From the NCBI RefSeq assembly GCF_954871325.1, contig NC_088775.1, positions 26,451,561-26,515,560 on the forward strand: 64,000 nt of DNA, given 5' to 3'. The notes beneath the pieces were generated by a model. It worked only from the letters and a program-made list of their open reading frames with translations. It was not told the DNA's origin and searched no databases. Positions within the stretch are counted from its first letter, which is position 1, and every line of letters starts with the position of its first letter. Below, piece by piece: positions 10,871 to 22,649 of this stretch. Source of the stretch: Gordionus sp. m RMFG-2023. Taxonomy: Eukaryota > Nematomorpha > Gordioida > Chordodea > Parachordodidae. Both the position numbers and the translations under genes were made by a program.

Positions 10871-12650
10871 GTAGGCATAACGGAAGAAAATGATAAACTT
10901 AGTTTTATTGGCTTATTTAATCTTAAGTGAGTTCGAGAAATATATTTACAACTAAATTGATAGAATTGAATTATAAGGATTTCCAGATTGCAAATAAGGC
11001 ATTAGAGAAGAATAATATATTACTCTATAACCGAATGAAGTTTATTAGATGCAGATGACAGCCAACAAATAATGCAATTTACTAATAGACTTAAAGCGTT
11101 TAATCGTTGTCAGTTTACAGATAATGTTGATGAAAGTTATGAGACTAATTTTTAGCAAGCATTGATCTTTCAAAATTTGAAAGCAAAGTTCGAAGTCGGT
11201 TTACTGAGGTTAAAAACATAGACACATCTAATGTTACATTTATTCAAATATTAGAATTGGCATTCATTATTGAGAGGGTAGATCAGGTAGTAATCAGAGA
11301 TCAAGGGGAAATTAGAGTTAATAATTGGTCCAATAAACCAAATAATCAGAACAGAAAACAAGGTTGGAATGATAATTATCAGGATAAAGAAAAGAGATGC
11401 ACAAAATATAATTTTAACATGGAGAGAATGATAAATGTCCAGCCGTGATTTGTCACAAGTTTGTGAGAAAAGATTATTTTTTCATTGTTGCAAGAGCATT
11501 GGAATAATAAATACAGACAACTCTAGAGATGCATTATGAATAGAAATAATAATAATATGAGGGAAGGGAATTAACAGGGGTATAACAATTATAATGGCCA
11601 TATGATAATTCACCAGACTCAATGTACCAGGTATTAGGGGAAAAATTAATAAGGACAAGATAACAGCATGAATAAATATGTGACTTAATTGAAATTTTGA
11701 TACAGGAGCTCAGGTGTCTTTAATTAGCCAGAAAATCCAATATTATCTCTTATATCATGAGAGCATATGGAAATTCACAGTTAATAGTTAAAGGCGAAAT
11801 AATAGTTAGGATTCAAATGGAATTCTAAGAATGGGTGGAATACAATAGATTGGGACTAGGTGGGAATATTTATTGGTCAAATATAGTAAAGTATTTGATG
11901 GAAACGATTGATCACCAATTTCAAGGTAAATTAGACATTGACCCGAGCATACCGAAGAGTTATAAGCAAAAAGAGTGCGGAAGATGGATGGGAGCATTCG
12001 AATATATGCCAAGTAGGATTATCATTTAATTCAAAAAGTTGGATGATTTACTGGCAAATATTGGAGGAAGACAGAAATATTCAATGTTGGATCTTAAGGA
12101 TGCTTATCTCCAAATAGGAATTTTGGATCCTAAAAATATTAAACAATGGCGACCCATCTCAGTTACTTCAAATTCACCTCCCATTTGAACTATCCTCAGC
12201 TCCTACTATTTTTCAAAAATTTATGGACAACTTATTAAAATCAGGCCTAAGTGGCAATCGTGTATCTGGACGATAATATTATCAATGGAAAGGATGATAA
12301 TGATCCCCTGCAGTAGAAAGGGTACTCGACGAATTACAGAGGTAGGTATTAGAGCTAAAATAAACAAACTAAAAACATTGAAAGATTCTGAAAAGTTTTT
12401 GGGTTTCAACATAAAGAAATCATAAATACCTACCAAAGAGAATAGCTATTCAAGAAGCTCGCGACAAGTGATAACTTGAAACATTTTTGGGTTAATAAAT
12501 TACCAGGAACGTTTCCTACCAAATTTACATGGAGTTATTGCACCATTACATAGGATAACAAGTATAATAGTCTTTGGGTCTGGACTAATTAAGAAGAAGC
12601 AACTTTTGTCGGATTAAAAAAATGATGACGGCTGCAAAATGTTTGATAAT
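10870..12650 (+). mobile_element. Ty3/gypsy fossil I, left part (gag to RT)
   Basis: A heavily broken plus-strand Ty3/gypsy fossil. In order there are a gag-like stretch (about 10990-11500), a retropepsin-like DTGAQVSLI motif near 11700, and a reverse-transcriptase region (about 12030-12640) recognised by YSMLDLKDAYLQIGI and LPFELSSAPTIFQKFMDNLL. It stops near 12650 in the region between RT and RNase H and resumes near 24835, which indicates that it was split by inserted DNA. It has many breaks and is the oldest layer of the nest. LTRs were not found. Confidence 0.8.
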
Positions 12651-13643
12651 CAGTGGCGTAGCTTGAAATTGGCCTTCAGTTATTTTGCATGGTATTCGAC
12701 CGTGTTTATCTTAAAAATCATGTTTTAATATTATTGTGGATAACAACTAGGGAGTTGGTAATAAAAAATTAAAATATTATCATTCAGGTGTATCTAAATA
12801 TATACTAAGATATATTATATTGATATAGATATCATAAATATAATAGAAAGTAAGGTTATTATATTTTAGAAAAACAAGCAAATTGTGTCAAGTTACTAAT
12901 TTAACTACTATGAAATAACAGAGGAATAACTGAAAAACAACTTTAATAAAATTTCCTTAAGAATTTTAAATAAATTAATGCTATTTTAGTTTAAATATAT
13001 GTAAGTATAAATTGAGTTAAGAATATATATGACATAAGTTTATAATTATTGAAAATGCCCATTGTTAATAAAAACATAAGACTTAAAATATTTTGATTAT
13101 AAAAGGGATATGAAATGAGAGTAATTATATTTAAAAAATTCATTATTATTTTTTAAAAATTTCAGCAAAGCAGATAAATTGTGTTATTTCAATATTAAAA
13201 TAATCACATTAAGATAAATTCTGAGTATAAACATAAATTTTAATCTCATATGCATTATTTTATGATAACTATACAATTAAGTAATATTGTATTACTTTGT
13301 GTATGTATAATATTAATGATCTATAAACTTTCTTGATGATGAAAGAAATTTGAATTACTCAAAAGTATATTACGTGACTTATTATATACCATTTTCCAAG
13401 AAATTAAGCTATAAGCTAGAAAATTCTGATTATATTAAGTGTGCTCTAAAATATAAAGACATAGCATTTAAACCCAACTCAAGGATTTTTTTTAATTGGA
13501 TGAAACATATATATAAAGTTAAACAAGTAAATAGAATTAAAGGTTAGACATATATGGATTATTATTAATTAAAGGTTTAAGAGATATGGGTTAAGGGTAA
13601 GGAATATTAAAAAAGAGTTTAATAAATTGTCAAAACCATCTGA

Positions 13644-14047
13644 GGTTAATGATGCATACTACCTTAAGGTACTACCTATCAAATATCAAATTTGAATTTC
13701 GTTCATTTTTCATTTGGATAAGCACTACCAAATATATTTATTATATATATTTGAAAAATCATAATTTTTTGAAAACCTCTATGGCCTATAGGCAAGAGCT
13801 TGACTTACTGATACCATCTCCCGGGTTCGAATCCCGGTAGATCATGTTTTTTTTCTTATTCTAACTTGGTGGTTCCATCCTTGGGGGGATGATATATAGA
13901 AGGCGTATATATGTTTTACTTTTAACGTTCAATATATTAAATAATAAGGGTCTTATTACATTTTAATAAATTTTGGTCGGTATTTAGCAAATTAGGTTGG
14001 TATTTAGAATATTTCATACATTCACTTGGTAGTAAGCATCGTTAACC
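13644..14047 (+). mobile_element. TIR element with embedded tRNA-like module, copy 2
   Basis: The left terminus GGTTAATGATGCATACTACC matches the reverse complement of the right terminus (GGTTAACGATGCTTACTACC) at 18 of 20 bases. Flanking 9-bp sequences ACCATCTGA (13635-13643) and CAAATCTGA (14048-14056) agree at 6 of 9 positions in the same register as copy 1, consistent with an aged 9-bp duplication. The interior aligns throughout with the element at 709-1102 in inverted orientation. No protein is encoded. Confidence 0.85.
13775..13853 (+). other. tRNA-like pol III module in TIR element copy 2
   Basis: The A box TGGCCTATAGG (13782-13792) and a consensus B box GGTTCGAATCC (13824-13834) are followed by a run of eight T at 13846-13853. 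The T arm pairs fully (CCGGG-TTCGAAT-CCCGG), while only about four of seven acceptor pairs form. It is best described as a tRNA-derived pol III promoter unit retained inside a TIR element. Confidence 0.8.
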
Positions 14048-14646
14048 CAAATCTGACAGGTTATGTGATCTTATCTTGCACGTTGGTCACAGACCTGCCC
14101 AAAATGAGTGAACGTGAATTATATGAAGCCCTTCCTTCATATAATTAAGCCGATTTTTTTTCTCAGGATACCGACAAACCTATTACCCAAAAAAATAATT
14201 TATGAGTGGAACTAAACCCTCTACCAATATAGTAGCATATTTAAAATTAGCAGGAAGTAGAAATATAAATAAGTTATAATGAGAAGTAGAATAAAATAGA
14301 AAGTCATTTTAAAAGGAGATCTTCCAAATACAGTGATCTAAAAATATTACTTTAAGTTAAATATTTCGATAAGGGATATTAAAGGTGCCATTATCAATTT
14401 ACTAAATAACCAAATACAACTCCATATCTTAATAATTAACTTATATCTTTAAAATAGAGGCTTGAACTCCAAGATATTAGTTCCAATAATGATATAGATT
14501 CCTTTGGGAAACTCCTTTACAAGAAATATAAGTCCTCAGCATGTATTCATCATATGTTCATATATAAGTCTCAAAATATGTTTCTTTCCTGTCAATCGAA
14601 GCTCTCTTTAGGAAATCCCAAGATAAATCTAATTCAGTCAAGGACT
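14048..14646. other. Non-coding, probably LINE 3' flank
   Basis: No open frame or repeat was recognised. On the minus strand it lies immediately downstream of the LINE reverse-transcriptase tail and may be its 3' region. Confidence 0.35.
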
Positions 14647-15346
14647 TTAAAATTCTCCCAAACCAACTACTTTTATGGAATAAAAAGGGTTTAGAGCAGT
14701 GTCTTCAGGGGATTGATCTATAAGTGCCTGATGGATTAAATTATTCAAGGGGTTTCTCAAAATATGGCCCACCAACTCAATTTTCTTATATTCTATTGTT
14801 TTATGAATAGGAAGGATATCGCAACTCGCCCATAACATATAATTAGTAGTGTTTCGTGGGTAAAAGGTCCTAGTTAAATATCTTAAACATTTGTTTATAA
14901 AAACTTGTATCTTGTTATTATCAGATTTGTCGTTGCAGGTTTCCATACCATAGTATAAGGAAGCTAATATTAAGACTTTAAAGAGTCTTATCTTTAAAGG
15001 AATAGATATTTGCATAGATGACCAAATCTTCATCAAAGACCTGTACTTTACCCTAGTTTTATTCAATTTAAGGTGTTGATCTTTCTTTGTACCACCTTTC
15101 TTATCCAATAGGACCCCTAAATATTTTAGAATATCCGCTTCTGTAATCGTATCACCATCAATACTTAGGGTTGCCTGCGAAGAAGTATAAAACGATGTCA
15201 TCATTTTCGTCTTTTCTTTATTTAATGTCAGACCAAAGTGTCCTGCCTCTACAATGATACAGTTAATAACTAATTGGATGTCTGACACCGATTTACCAAC
15301 AAGGCATAAATCATCTGCGAAAAAAAATACACATTTGATTTACCCC
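14647..15346 (-). pseudogene. LINE reverse-transcriptase C-terminal half
   Basis: The minus-strand frame begins in the catalytic palm with FFFADDLCLVG (near 15300-15340), continues through LNKEKTKMM, the ILKYLGVLLD motif, and a thumb/connection region (SIPLKIRLFKVLILASLYYG), and ends with the GHILRNP segment common near the C-terminus of LINE polymerases. About 230 residues are open, which is good preservation for this window. FADD replaces the more common YADD. The 5' half (endonuclease and the rest of RT) is missing, as expected for 5'-truncated LINE insertion; traces may extend to about 15430. The clade (RTE-, I- or Jockey-like) cannot be fixed by eye. Confidence 0.85.
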
Positions 15347-15471
15347 TCTCAGCTGACCATATTTTGTTGTTTGAGGTGTTAAATTTTTATATATCCACTA
15401 ATAAAATATTATCCAAAATATGTTTAAACATTGATTACAGAAAAACATAGTATAAATTTGAGTTTATTTTT

Positions 15472-15606
15472 TGAGAAAAACGGTTTTAAGTTATAATTAT
15501 TTTATTCTAAAACTAAAAAATGATACTAAAAATAAATATAAAATAAGGTAATATTTTAAGGCTATAATAACAATTTAAGTTAAATAAAAAAATCAATCAA
15601 TCAACA
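15472..15606 (-). repeat. 3' LTR of the gag-only element
   Basis: 135 bp. Apart from one internal 47-bp addition in the other copy, it is nearly identical to 18031-18212 until the last bases. Confidence 0.7.
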
Positions 15607-16451
15607 TTCCCCTTCTTCTGAAAAGCCTTCCCATAATCCAGCTGAGCTATCATAGAAAGTATGCCGTTCAAATGGTTGTTCATTTTGATTGTTCAAATCG
15701 TTCATAAGTCATTGTAGTCGTAGGCTTGATTCTATCACGTTGGTTTGTTAATATCGTTTTGAGTACGCTGGCTCGTCGTCAAGCTCTGTCGTTATCATTG
15801 TCAATTTACAAAATTGTTATTATCACCAATTGTAAAATTAACATTATTAAATAGGATTTCAGAATATATGAATAATTGAGAATCGATAAAATTTGGATGT
15901 TAGAATAATAAAAGGATGATAAATCAACAAGATTGTTAGATAATATTTTTAGCGTTTTTTTATTTTTTATATATATTTTTTTAATAAAAGATGATAAGAT
16001 AATATGTACGTCTATACATCCATCTCTTTCTTCAGAAATTTAAACTTTATGCCCTTATTTTTTAATTTAAAAAGTATTTTGAAATAAAAATTATTCATAA
16101 GATTGTTTTTAGTAAAAAAATAATTATTTGAGCCTTAAATTTTTAGAAAAAGATCTCTTCATCACATCCTTGAATATTATTCTAGAATGAAGACGTTTAG
16201 TTTTTATATGACTTCTCTTAGTGATACTTTTAATTGTCTTCAAATTTATAAGTCTCAATTTTTTTTATCGCATTTAGTAAGAGTTTTTTTAATTTTATTA
16301 TTTTCTTTAATTTTTGTTTCATTGTTTTCTCTAATGTTTATTTCCTTTTTTTCTATAATCACGAATATTTCAAATTTTATTATATAATTTATCTCTTTTA
16401 ATTTATAAGAATCTCTTTCATTTTGAATATTTGGTTTTAATTCAATATTTT

Positions 16452-16910
16452 TCAATTTTTCATTACTAAGAGATTTATAATTTCTTTTATTATAATGTGT
16501 TTCTTTATCATATTATTGTCTAATTTATTTTTCTCATCATGAGATTCACAGTTATGACATCTAAAGTTAAAATTTCTGTAGTCTCTACAATTACAATTTT
16601 CATAATATCTAAAATTATTATTGTTGCAATTTTTATTATAATTAATATCATATCTTTTAACAAAGTTTCGTCCAAAGTTGTTTTTAAAATGCTCATTAAA
16701 TTTATAATCATTATAATTTCTTTTGTTATAATCAATATTTCTATTATTATTATAATAACATATGTCACTAGTATTATAACTTTTTTTAGACTGAATTTTG
16801 TCAATATGAAATCTATAATGATCTGGGAATTGAATTAAATACGGCCTGTTTACGTAATATTTTTTAATTGTAGCTAAGAATTTATCTTTAGGCAATTTAG
16901 TTAATTCCCA
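16452..16910 (-). pseudogene. Gag-like fossil with Cys/His cluster
   Basis: A minus-strand frame of about 150 residues with a folded-looking start (LPKDKFLATIKKYYVNRPYL), a long Asn/Tyr/Arg-rich middle and a FRCHNCESH cluster reminiscent of a nucleocapsid zinc knuckle. It lies between two LTR-like repeats and is interrupted on its N-terminal side by the MITE at 16912-17490. The gag assignment is inferred from the LTR context and basic Cys/His tail, not from a recognised capsid motif. Confidence 0.55.
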
Positions 16911-16911
16911 C

Positions 16912-17490
16912 CAGCGTCTACATGAGCGGGAGGGGTAGGAACAGTTTGCATCATATTTTTTGAAGGGGGTAGGGGATAGGCTGCTTTAATGGGGGTAGGA
17001 TAAAATTTTTGGGGGGTTATCTATTAAATTTTGAGATGAAATAAGACAAAATTTATTGCTGTAAAAATTAATACTTTTATTATAGAATTATTATAATACA
17101 ATTCATCGACCAAATCTATATATTGCAAACAATCATACACATTGTTTTTCAAATAAAACTTTCTGCTATCTTTTTAAATGTAATTTAAAAAATTGATATT
17201 TCAGCAACCTCATATAATAATTAATTCATTGTAAATAAGGGAGGTTTTAATTGAATTTATTATCTAAAAAATAAATTCAGTATATTCACAACATATTGAT
17301 AGTTGGTAGTAGAGATGGATTAATTTAATTTATCCTAGATAAATTCTCTAAAAAGAGTATCAATAAATTAAAAAGGTGAAAATAATAATAGACAGACACC
17401 GCCGCCGAAGGCGACGGAATTTTTTAGGGGGTAGGCAAAGGTTTTTGATGGGGGTTTGCATCCAGTGAAAATCCTGTCATGTAGACGCTG
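16912..17490. mobile_element. 579-bp hAT-type MITE in the gag-like fossil
   Basis: The terminal repeats are CAGCGTCTACATGA at the left and, read inward, CAGCGTCTACATGA at the right, with a perfect 8-bp duplication ATTCCCAC (16904-16911, 17491-17498). G-rich patches near both ends (GGGGGTAGG) and a GCCGCCGAAGGCGACGG island stand out from the AT-rich interior. No coding. Confidence 0.93.
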
Positions 17491-18030
17491 ATTCCCACTT
17501 ATGGTCATTATCCCAGAAATCAAAAATACGAAAAATATCAAGGTAGGTCATCAAGAAATTTAACTGTTAATTCATTATTAAGTAAATATTTTATAAGGTT
17601 ATCTAAGTATTCATATATGCCATTATGACTGATTTATATTTAAATTTTTTATTAAATTATTTTATTAAGTATATTGGAATTTTATAATAACTTTCCTTTT
17701 TCTTTTTTTTACTTGGGTTTAGAATATTTTATAAATCGTCATTGGTTTTACTCTATAGAATTCATAACCTATTGTCTAACTATCATTTTGGTTCTTGTAA
17801 GTTCATATACCCAATTTTAGTAATCATTTCCATTTATAACAACTCATATCCATGATAGATTCGTCTAGTTTGATATTAAGTTTAGTAATTCTCCTTCCCA
17901 GTTGAATCATCCATGTCACAATTTTGTGTGTGTATCATTTATCGGCATATGCACAATATATATGAGATTTTTTTATATATCATTGTGAGTTATCATTCCG
18001 GGGCACCATGTTATATAACAATAACGATGG

Positions 18031-18212
18031 TAAGAAAAACGGTTTTAAGTTATAATTATTTTATTCTAAAACTAAAAAATGATACTAAAAATAAATATAA
18101 AATAAGGTATATATATATATATATGTATTATAAAAAAATAATTTAAACGAAATATATATTTTAAGGCTATAATAACAATTTAAGTTAAATAAAAAAAATC
18201 CATCAGTCAACA
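18031..18212 (-). repeat. 5' LTR of the gag-only element
   Basis: 182 bp; same sequence as 15472-15606 plus an AT-dinucleotide-rich addition near 18108-18155. Confidence 0.7.
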
Positions 18213-19079
18213 GGAGGTTATATAAATAAAAATAAATAACTGCTCTCTTTACTTTTGCACATTTTTAGTAGTAGTCATAATATTTCGTAAAATTCGGAAT
18301 AATTAGTAGTATTAATGCCGTATTTTAAATTTATCATTAATTAATGATTTTATTGATAAAAATGTAACCAAATATATCACTGTAATTGTATTTAATAGTA
18401 GCAGTGACGAAGCGTCCATAGAAGCAAGGGAAGTATTGCTTCCCTTGAAATTTTTCTAATTAATATAATCTTTATTAAATAATTATTACTAATTTGACTT
18501 CATTAAAAAATGAAAAATTAATAAAATTTTTACTACGTTATAAAATTCACCATTATTTTTTACTAAGTTAAAAAATATATAAATGAGGGAAGCTAATTTT
18601 ATAATGCGTATTTTCTTAAATATTTAAAAGTAAAAAATTATGCTCATACGATATATTTTTGGGGTTAATTATATAACTCTTAAAAAATAAGCGTTGAGGA
18701 GGGTTGCCATGCCTCCCCCCATCAGAGGGAGACTCCCGCAATTTTTTAGTTTCACGCAGGCATCTCTCTTCCGAAAAACTACCGCAATTGGAAATCTACA
18801 GCCATTTTTTAATTTCCGCATTTTTTTTTAGTATTTTAACGTTTTTATTATATAAATAATAATTTTGAGAGATAGTAATTGATTATTTTATATTTTTTAA
18901 AATAAATTTTAAATATTTATTCGAAAAACATGTTTAGTTTGTAAATTTCTTTCTAACCTGTTTTATTTTTATCCAATAATAAATCAACATCATTTCATTC
19001 ATATAAGTCAGTACAGGGGAGTACAACATCGATTGCAATACAAAAATATTCTCCAAAAATAATAAATTATACAGATGCA

Positions 19080-20020
19080 ACTACAGTAGTTGCGGAAATC
19101 GTATACACCTATCATGTAGTTCACATTCAGAGCTATATATCATCACAATGTGAGTCGAATCTTTTTCCCATGATAATTAACGACTCCAACATAAGTGCAA
19201 GCCTTACTTGTGGTAGAACAAAAGTGAGCAAGGCTATCACAAGTGTTTTAGTACCTGAATCCTGGAGGTCAATTCAATTTGAAAGATGGACATCCATATG
19301 CAATTCTAACAGATGCATCTAATAAGGGAAATATTAAAACATTTCCCTTGATCCTTCTCTATTTCAACAGGAATAAAAACATCTCAATAAAACTTTTAAA
19401 ATTTATTTACTCGGATAGTGAAAAATCCAACGATGTAGCTAACCACATAATGGTAAATATGATTCAGGGTTATCAATGAATTGCATGTCAGCTTTCTGCG
19501 CTGATAATTCCTCTGTAAATTTTGGCAAAAACCAAAGTGTATTTACCGAATTGAGGCAGCACAATAACGAATTAGTACCAATTGGCTATATATGCCATAT
19601 ACTACATAATTCTTGCAAGAAGGCAATGAATGTACTATCTGTGGATGTCTAATGAATTAAAAGAGTTGGTGGAGTGGTCTGACTTGGAATGGTGTGAGTT
19701 GGATATTTAGCTATCAGGTGGTTATCATTAATACCTGCCATCGATAGAAATGTAAAATTTTACAAACCCTTAAAAAATACTTCTTAAATAAAGATTTTAA
19801 AAGCTGTCCTAAAATTTTGAAAAATTTTCGAGTATGAAATGGCAGAAGCATATTTGGGATTAGTTTCACATGTAGGAAATCTACTTTATGCAGTTAATAT
19901 TCAGTTGCAATCAGAATATTCTTTATTAATGAAGATTCACAAAATTATGTTGCAGCTGTGTTCATCTTTACACAGTTAAAAATTAATAATAAATTTTATG
20001 ACACTATTGCTAAAAATATT
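19080..20020 (+). pseudogene. hAT transposase N-terminal/central part, left half of A
   Basis: Plus-strand remnant of a hAT transposase of the ZMYM/DUF4371-like clade. Readable pieces in order are FPMIINDSNISASLTCGRTK, DGHPYAILTDASNKGNIKTF (frame 19279-19479), then SMNCMSAFCADNSSVNFG and IGYICHILHNSCKKAMNVLS in another frame. The last segment matches the conserved CxxHxLHN region of these proteins. At least one frameshift lies near 19470, and the C-terminus is missing. A second, inverted copy lies at 22650-23520. Confidence 0.8.
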
Positions 20021-21089
20021 ATATTAAAATGTTCAAATAATACTCTAATTAATGTAAAATGAAGTATATATTTTTAATAAGACAATTTTAGAATATTTGC
20101 TATCAAAATTTGATTTTAATAACTGTATTTAAAAATGTATAAATATTATGACCTTGGAAAGGAACCATCAATTGATGGTTTTTTTAATTTAATAAATATA
20201 TTAAAAATACTGAAAGAAGGAGATTGTAATTCTCTCTTTTTTATGATTCGCTAGAATACTTAAGGTGGGCTAAAAGCAGAGGAGAAATGGGTAGAATTTT
20301 TTTATAATAACTAATAACAATAAATCCCCATGCTTGAAAAAAATACGCGAGTATGTTTTCTCCTTACCATTCTAATGCCTCATCGGAGCGCATTTTTAGC
20401 CTGATGAGAACTGCCTGGAAAAAGGAGAGAAACCTATTGCTTTAACAACATTAAAGGTCGAGTTAATGGTTAAACAAATTTATAATATATCATGCCAGGA
20501 ATTTTAAAAATATCTCAATAACGACGGTAAACGTTTGGTTCCATTATTTAAATCTTAAATAAAATATAATTAACATTATAACTATTTAATTTTCCATATT
20601 TTTTTTATATTTTATAAAATCTTATTTATATATTCGCATAAAATAAATATATTTTTACATTATATATCATAAATAGAGAGCATTAGCGTACGCAGCGGGG
20701 GGGGGGCAGGGAGACAAATCCCCCCCCCCCCCAAAGCCAAAAAATGCAGATGCCGGATATATTTTTCAAAAATATTATTGTTTATATTAATTTATATTTG
20801 TTAATATTTATTCGTATCTCATATTAAATATATATTATATTACATTTATTATCACATTCATAAGTTATTTTATCAATTAATTTCGATTTCAAGTTTTCCG
20901 GCGTAATATTTACTTATTATTTTCAAATTTTTAGTGGCGTAATATTTATCTACCATTTTCAAATTTCTAGTCAAATAATAATTATTTCTGAAACTTCTGG
21001 TCCAACAGGGAAAAAGAAATTGCAACCTTGTCCAACGAGATAGAGCCTCTTCCATCAAGCACTAACAGCAATTAAGGAGTTAGAATAGC

Positions 21090-22332
21090 CAATTATTTGC
21101 TATTACTGAAATATTACAATGGCCTGAAAGAAATATTTCCTCAGAAGCAAGAAAATTATTGGATTCAATGCTTATTCCAAATTTTATTTCTCATTAGAAT
21201 GTATTATTTAATTATACAACTATTTTAAGTATTACTTTTCAAAAACATGACAATGATTTGATTAAGAAGATGAGAATAGCGGGGAGCATTTTTTCAGAAC
21301 TCAAGGAAATTAGGGCTAATGTTGATGAAGAATTTCATATTTTATATTTTATTGTTGAGTCAAAAGCAGAGCTATACGTGTTTAATATTTGTCTCCCTCG
21401 ACAGCAAGGCAAGCTCATCGTTAAATTATTAATATAGGATCAGTAGAAGAGTTTATCTTAGATGCAGATACATTTATAACCCAAATAAATGAATTTTTAA
21501 TATATCATGCAGCACTTACATCTGCAAATATTACTTCCACAAAAGCCTTCAACCTTTTTCAGATGGTGATAGAAAAAAAAATATTTGTTAGATTTTTATT
21601 ATGAAGATGTTAAAGTATCTTATGATGCCTTACTAGCTGAATAACTATGTTTATAAGATTATAGTTGATATAGTCCCAAAAAATGCTATGGTAGCTCTGC
21701 ATTATTTCAAACACATTTTAGATTAAATTCCCAATGTATTAAAAGGGTTTATAAACTCTTCCCATTAGTAACCTAATGAGAGAACACTCTCTTTTTTAAG
21801 AAGAATAAAGAGGCCTGCAGAAGTACCATTTGCAGGGCACGGCCCGGATTTTTTTTAAAGATTTTTTACGCTATTTTTAAAATTTTTTTTAGGCCGCTCG
21901 GCTTTTTTTTTAAAATTTACAGGCTCGTCCCGGCTTTTTTTAAAATAAAATTTTCAGGCCCGGCCTGGATTTTTTAAAAATAAATTATATTTATTTTTGA
22001 TTTTTATAGCTAATAATAACGATTTCAAATATAGGCTGTTTTAAAAAATACAGCCCGGCTTGGGTGTTTTTTTAAGAAAATTTAGGTCCGGCCCGGGTGT
22101 TTTTTAAAAAAAATTTTGGGCCCGGCCTTGGTATAATTAAAAAAATTAAAATATTGTCCGGCCCAGGAGCCGGGCCTGCAGGTCTCTGAAAAACATACCA
22201 AGAAGTACAACATGTGAAAGTAGATTGAAAGGTTTGGATTTTTTGAATATTCATAGGCATTTGACGACAAGCAAGGATGAGATAATTGAAAAATTAGCTC
22301 AATTCCAACGAAGATTTGATTTTACATTGTAA
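21090..22332 (+). pseudogene. hAT transposase C-terminal half in B1
   Basis: Plus-strand pieces include EARKLLDSMLIPNFIS, then KMRIAGSIFSELKEIRANVD, EEFHILYFIVESKAELYVFN and part of the hATC domain before 21808. After the D1 insertion the domain continues as SRLKGLDFLNIHRHLTTSKD and ends EIIEKLAQFQRRFDFTL at a stop. This is the same ZMYM-like hAT clade as element F. Several frame breaks plus the D1 insertion inactivate it. Confidence 0.8.
21808..22188. mobile_element. GC-rich hAT element D1 inside B1
   Basis: The right end read inward is CAGAGACCTGCAGG and the left end is AGAGGCCTGCAG. The interior has repeated GGCCCGG/CCCGGCC blocks separated by TTTTTAAAA tracts. It interrupts the hATC domain of B1. 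Flanks (AAGAATAA and AAAAACAT) match poorly as a duplication. The same insertion is present at the same site in all three B copies. Confidence 0.75.
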
Positions 22333-22649
22333 ATATATAACATACAAAATACAATTATTCCTAAGAAACATTTTGTGTAAAGGCTCAAAAAAATCAAATT
22401 TCTATTTTGGGTCATTTAAGTGATTCTTTACATATAATTTTTTTATAATTCACATTAATTTAAAATTGTGTATTAGGAATAGTTATTAGTCCTAATAAAT
22501 TTATGCTTGATATTTTTAAAAAACAATAATATTTCTCAAAATAATTTATTATCCCCCCCCCCCCCAGACCAAATTCCTGCGTACGCGCCTGATAGAGAAC
22601 ATTACAATCTCCTCAAACAAGACATCACATCAATGTCTATCGGTATCTT

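Larger units (their letters stand above)
15472..18212 (-). mobile_element. Short gag-only LTR element (TR-GAG-like fossil)
   Basis: Two direct repeats (15472-15606 and 18031-18212) flank about 2.4 kb. Read on the minus strand they begin TGTTGA and end CTCA or CTTA, as LTRs do. A purine tract AGAAGAAGGGGAA lies immediately upstream of the 3' LTR, which supports an LTR retrotransposon. The interior encodes a gag-like, Asn/Tyr-rich protein with a Cys/His cluster but shows no protease, RT or integrase, so it resembles the non-autonomous TR-GAG class. A 579-bp MITE is inserted in the coding part, and the upstream LTR carries a 47-bp AT-rich addition. Fossil; no flanking target duplication was found. 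Confidence 0.7.
20681..22591 (+). mobile_element. hAT element B, copy 1 (CGTACGC ends)
   Basis: The left end CATTAGCGTACGCAGCGGGG and the right end read inward (CAGGCGCGTACGCAGG) are flanked by ATAGAGAG (20673-20680) and ATAGAGAA (22592-22599), 7 of 8 matching. Long homopolymer runs of G or C lie just inside both ends. The interior holds the C-terminal part of a hAT transposase split by the GC-rich element D1. It is nearly identical, in inverted orientation, to 26638-28532, so one of these copies moved recently. Confidence 0.93.

Noticed and set aside
16539-16838. Ile-rich frame and its partners opposite the gag-like fossil
   Set aside because: Shadow frames of the Asn/Tyr-rich minus-strand coding; codon character and Cys/His cluster favour only the minus frame.
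20873-21058. 61-codon frame identical in B1 and B2
   Set aside because: It runs antisense to the transposase remnant; identity reflects recent copying of the element, not a gene.
22072-22270. Pro/Gly-rich frames around CCGGGCC blocks (and their twins at 26952-27150)
   Set aside because: Chance reading of the GC blocks of element D in frames extending into the B transposase antisense strand; no protein family recognised.
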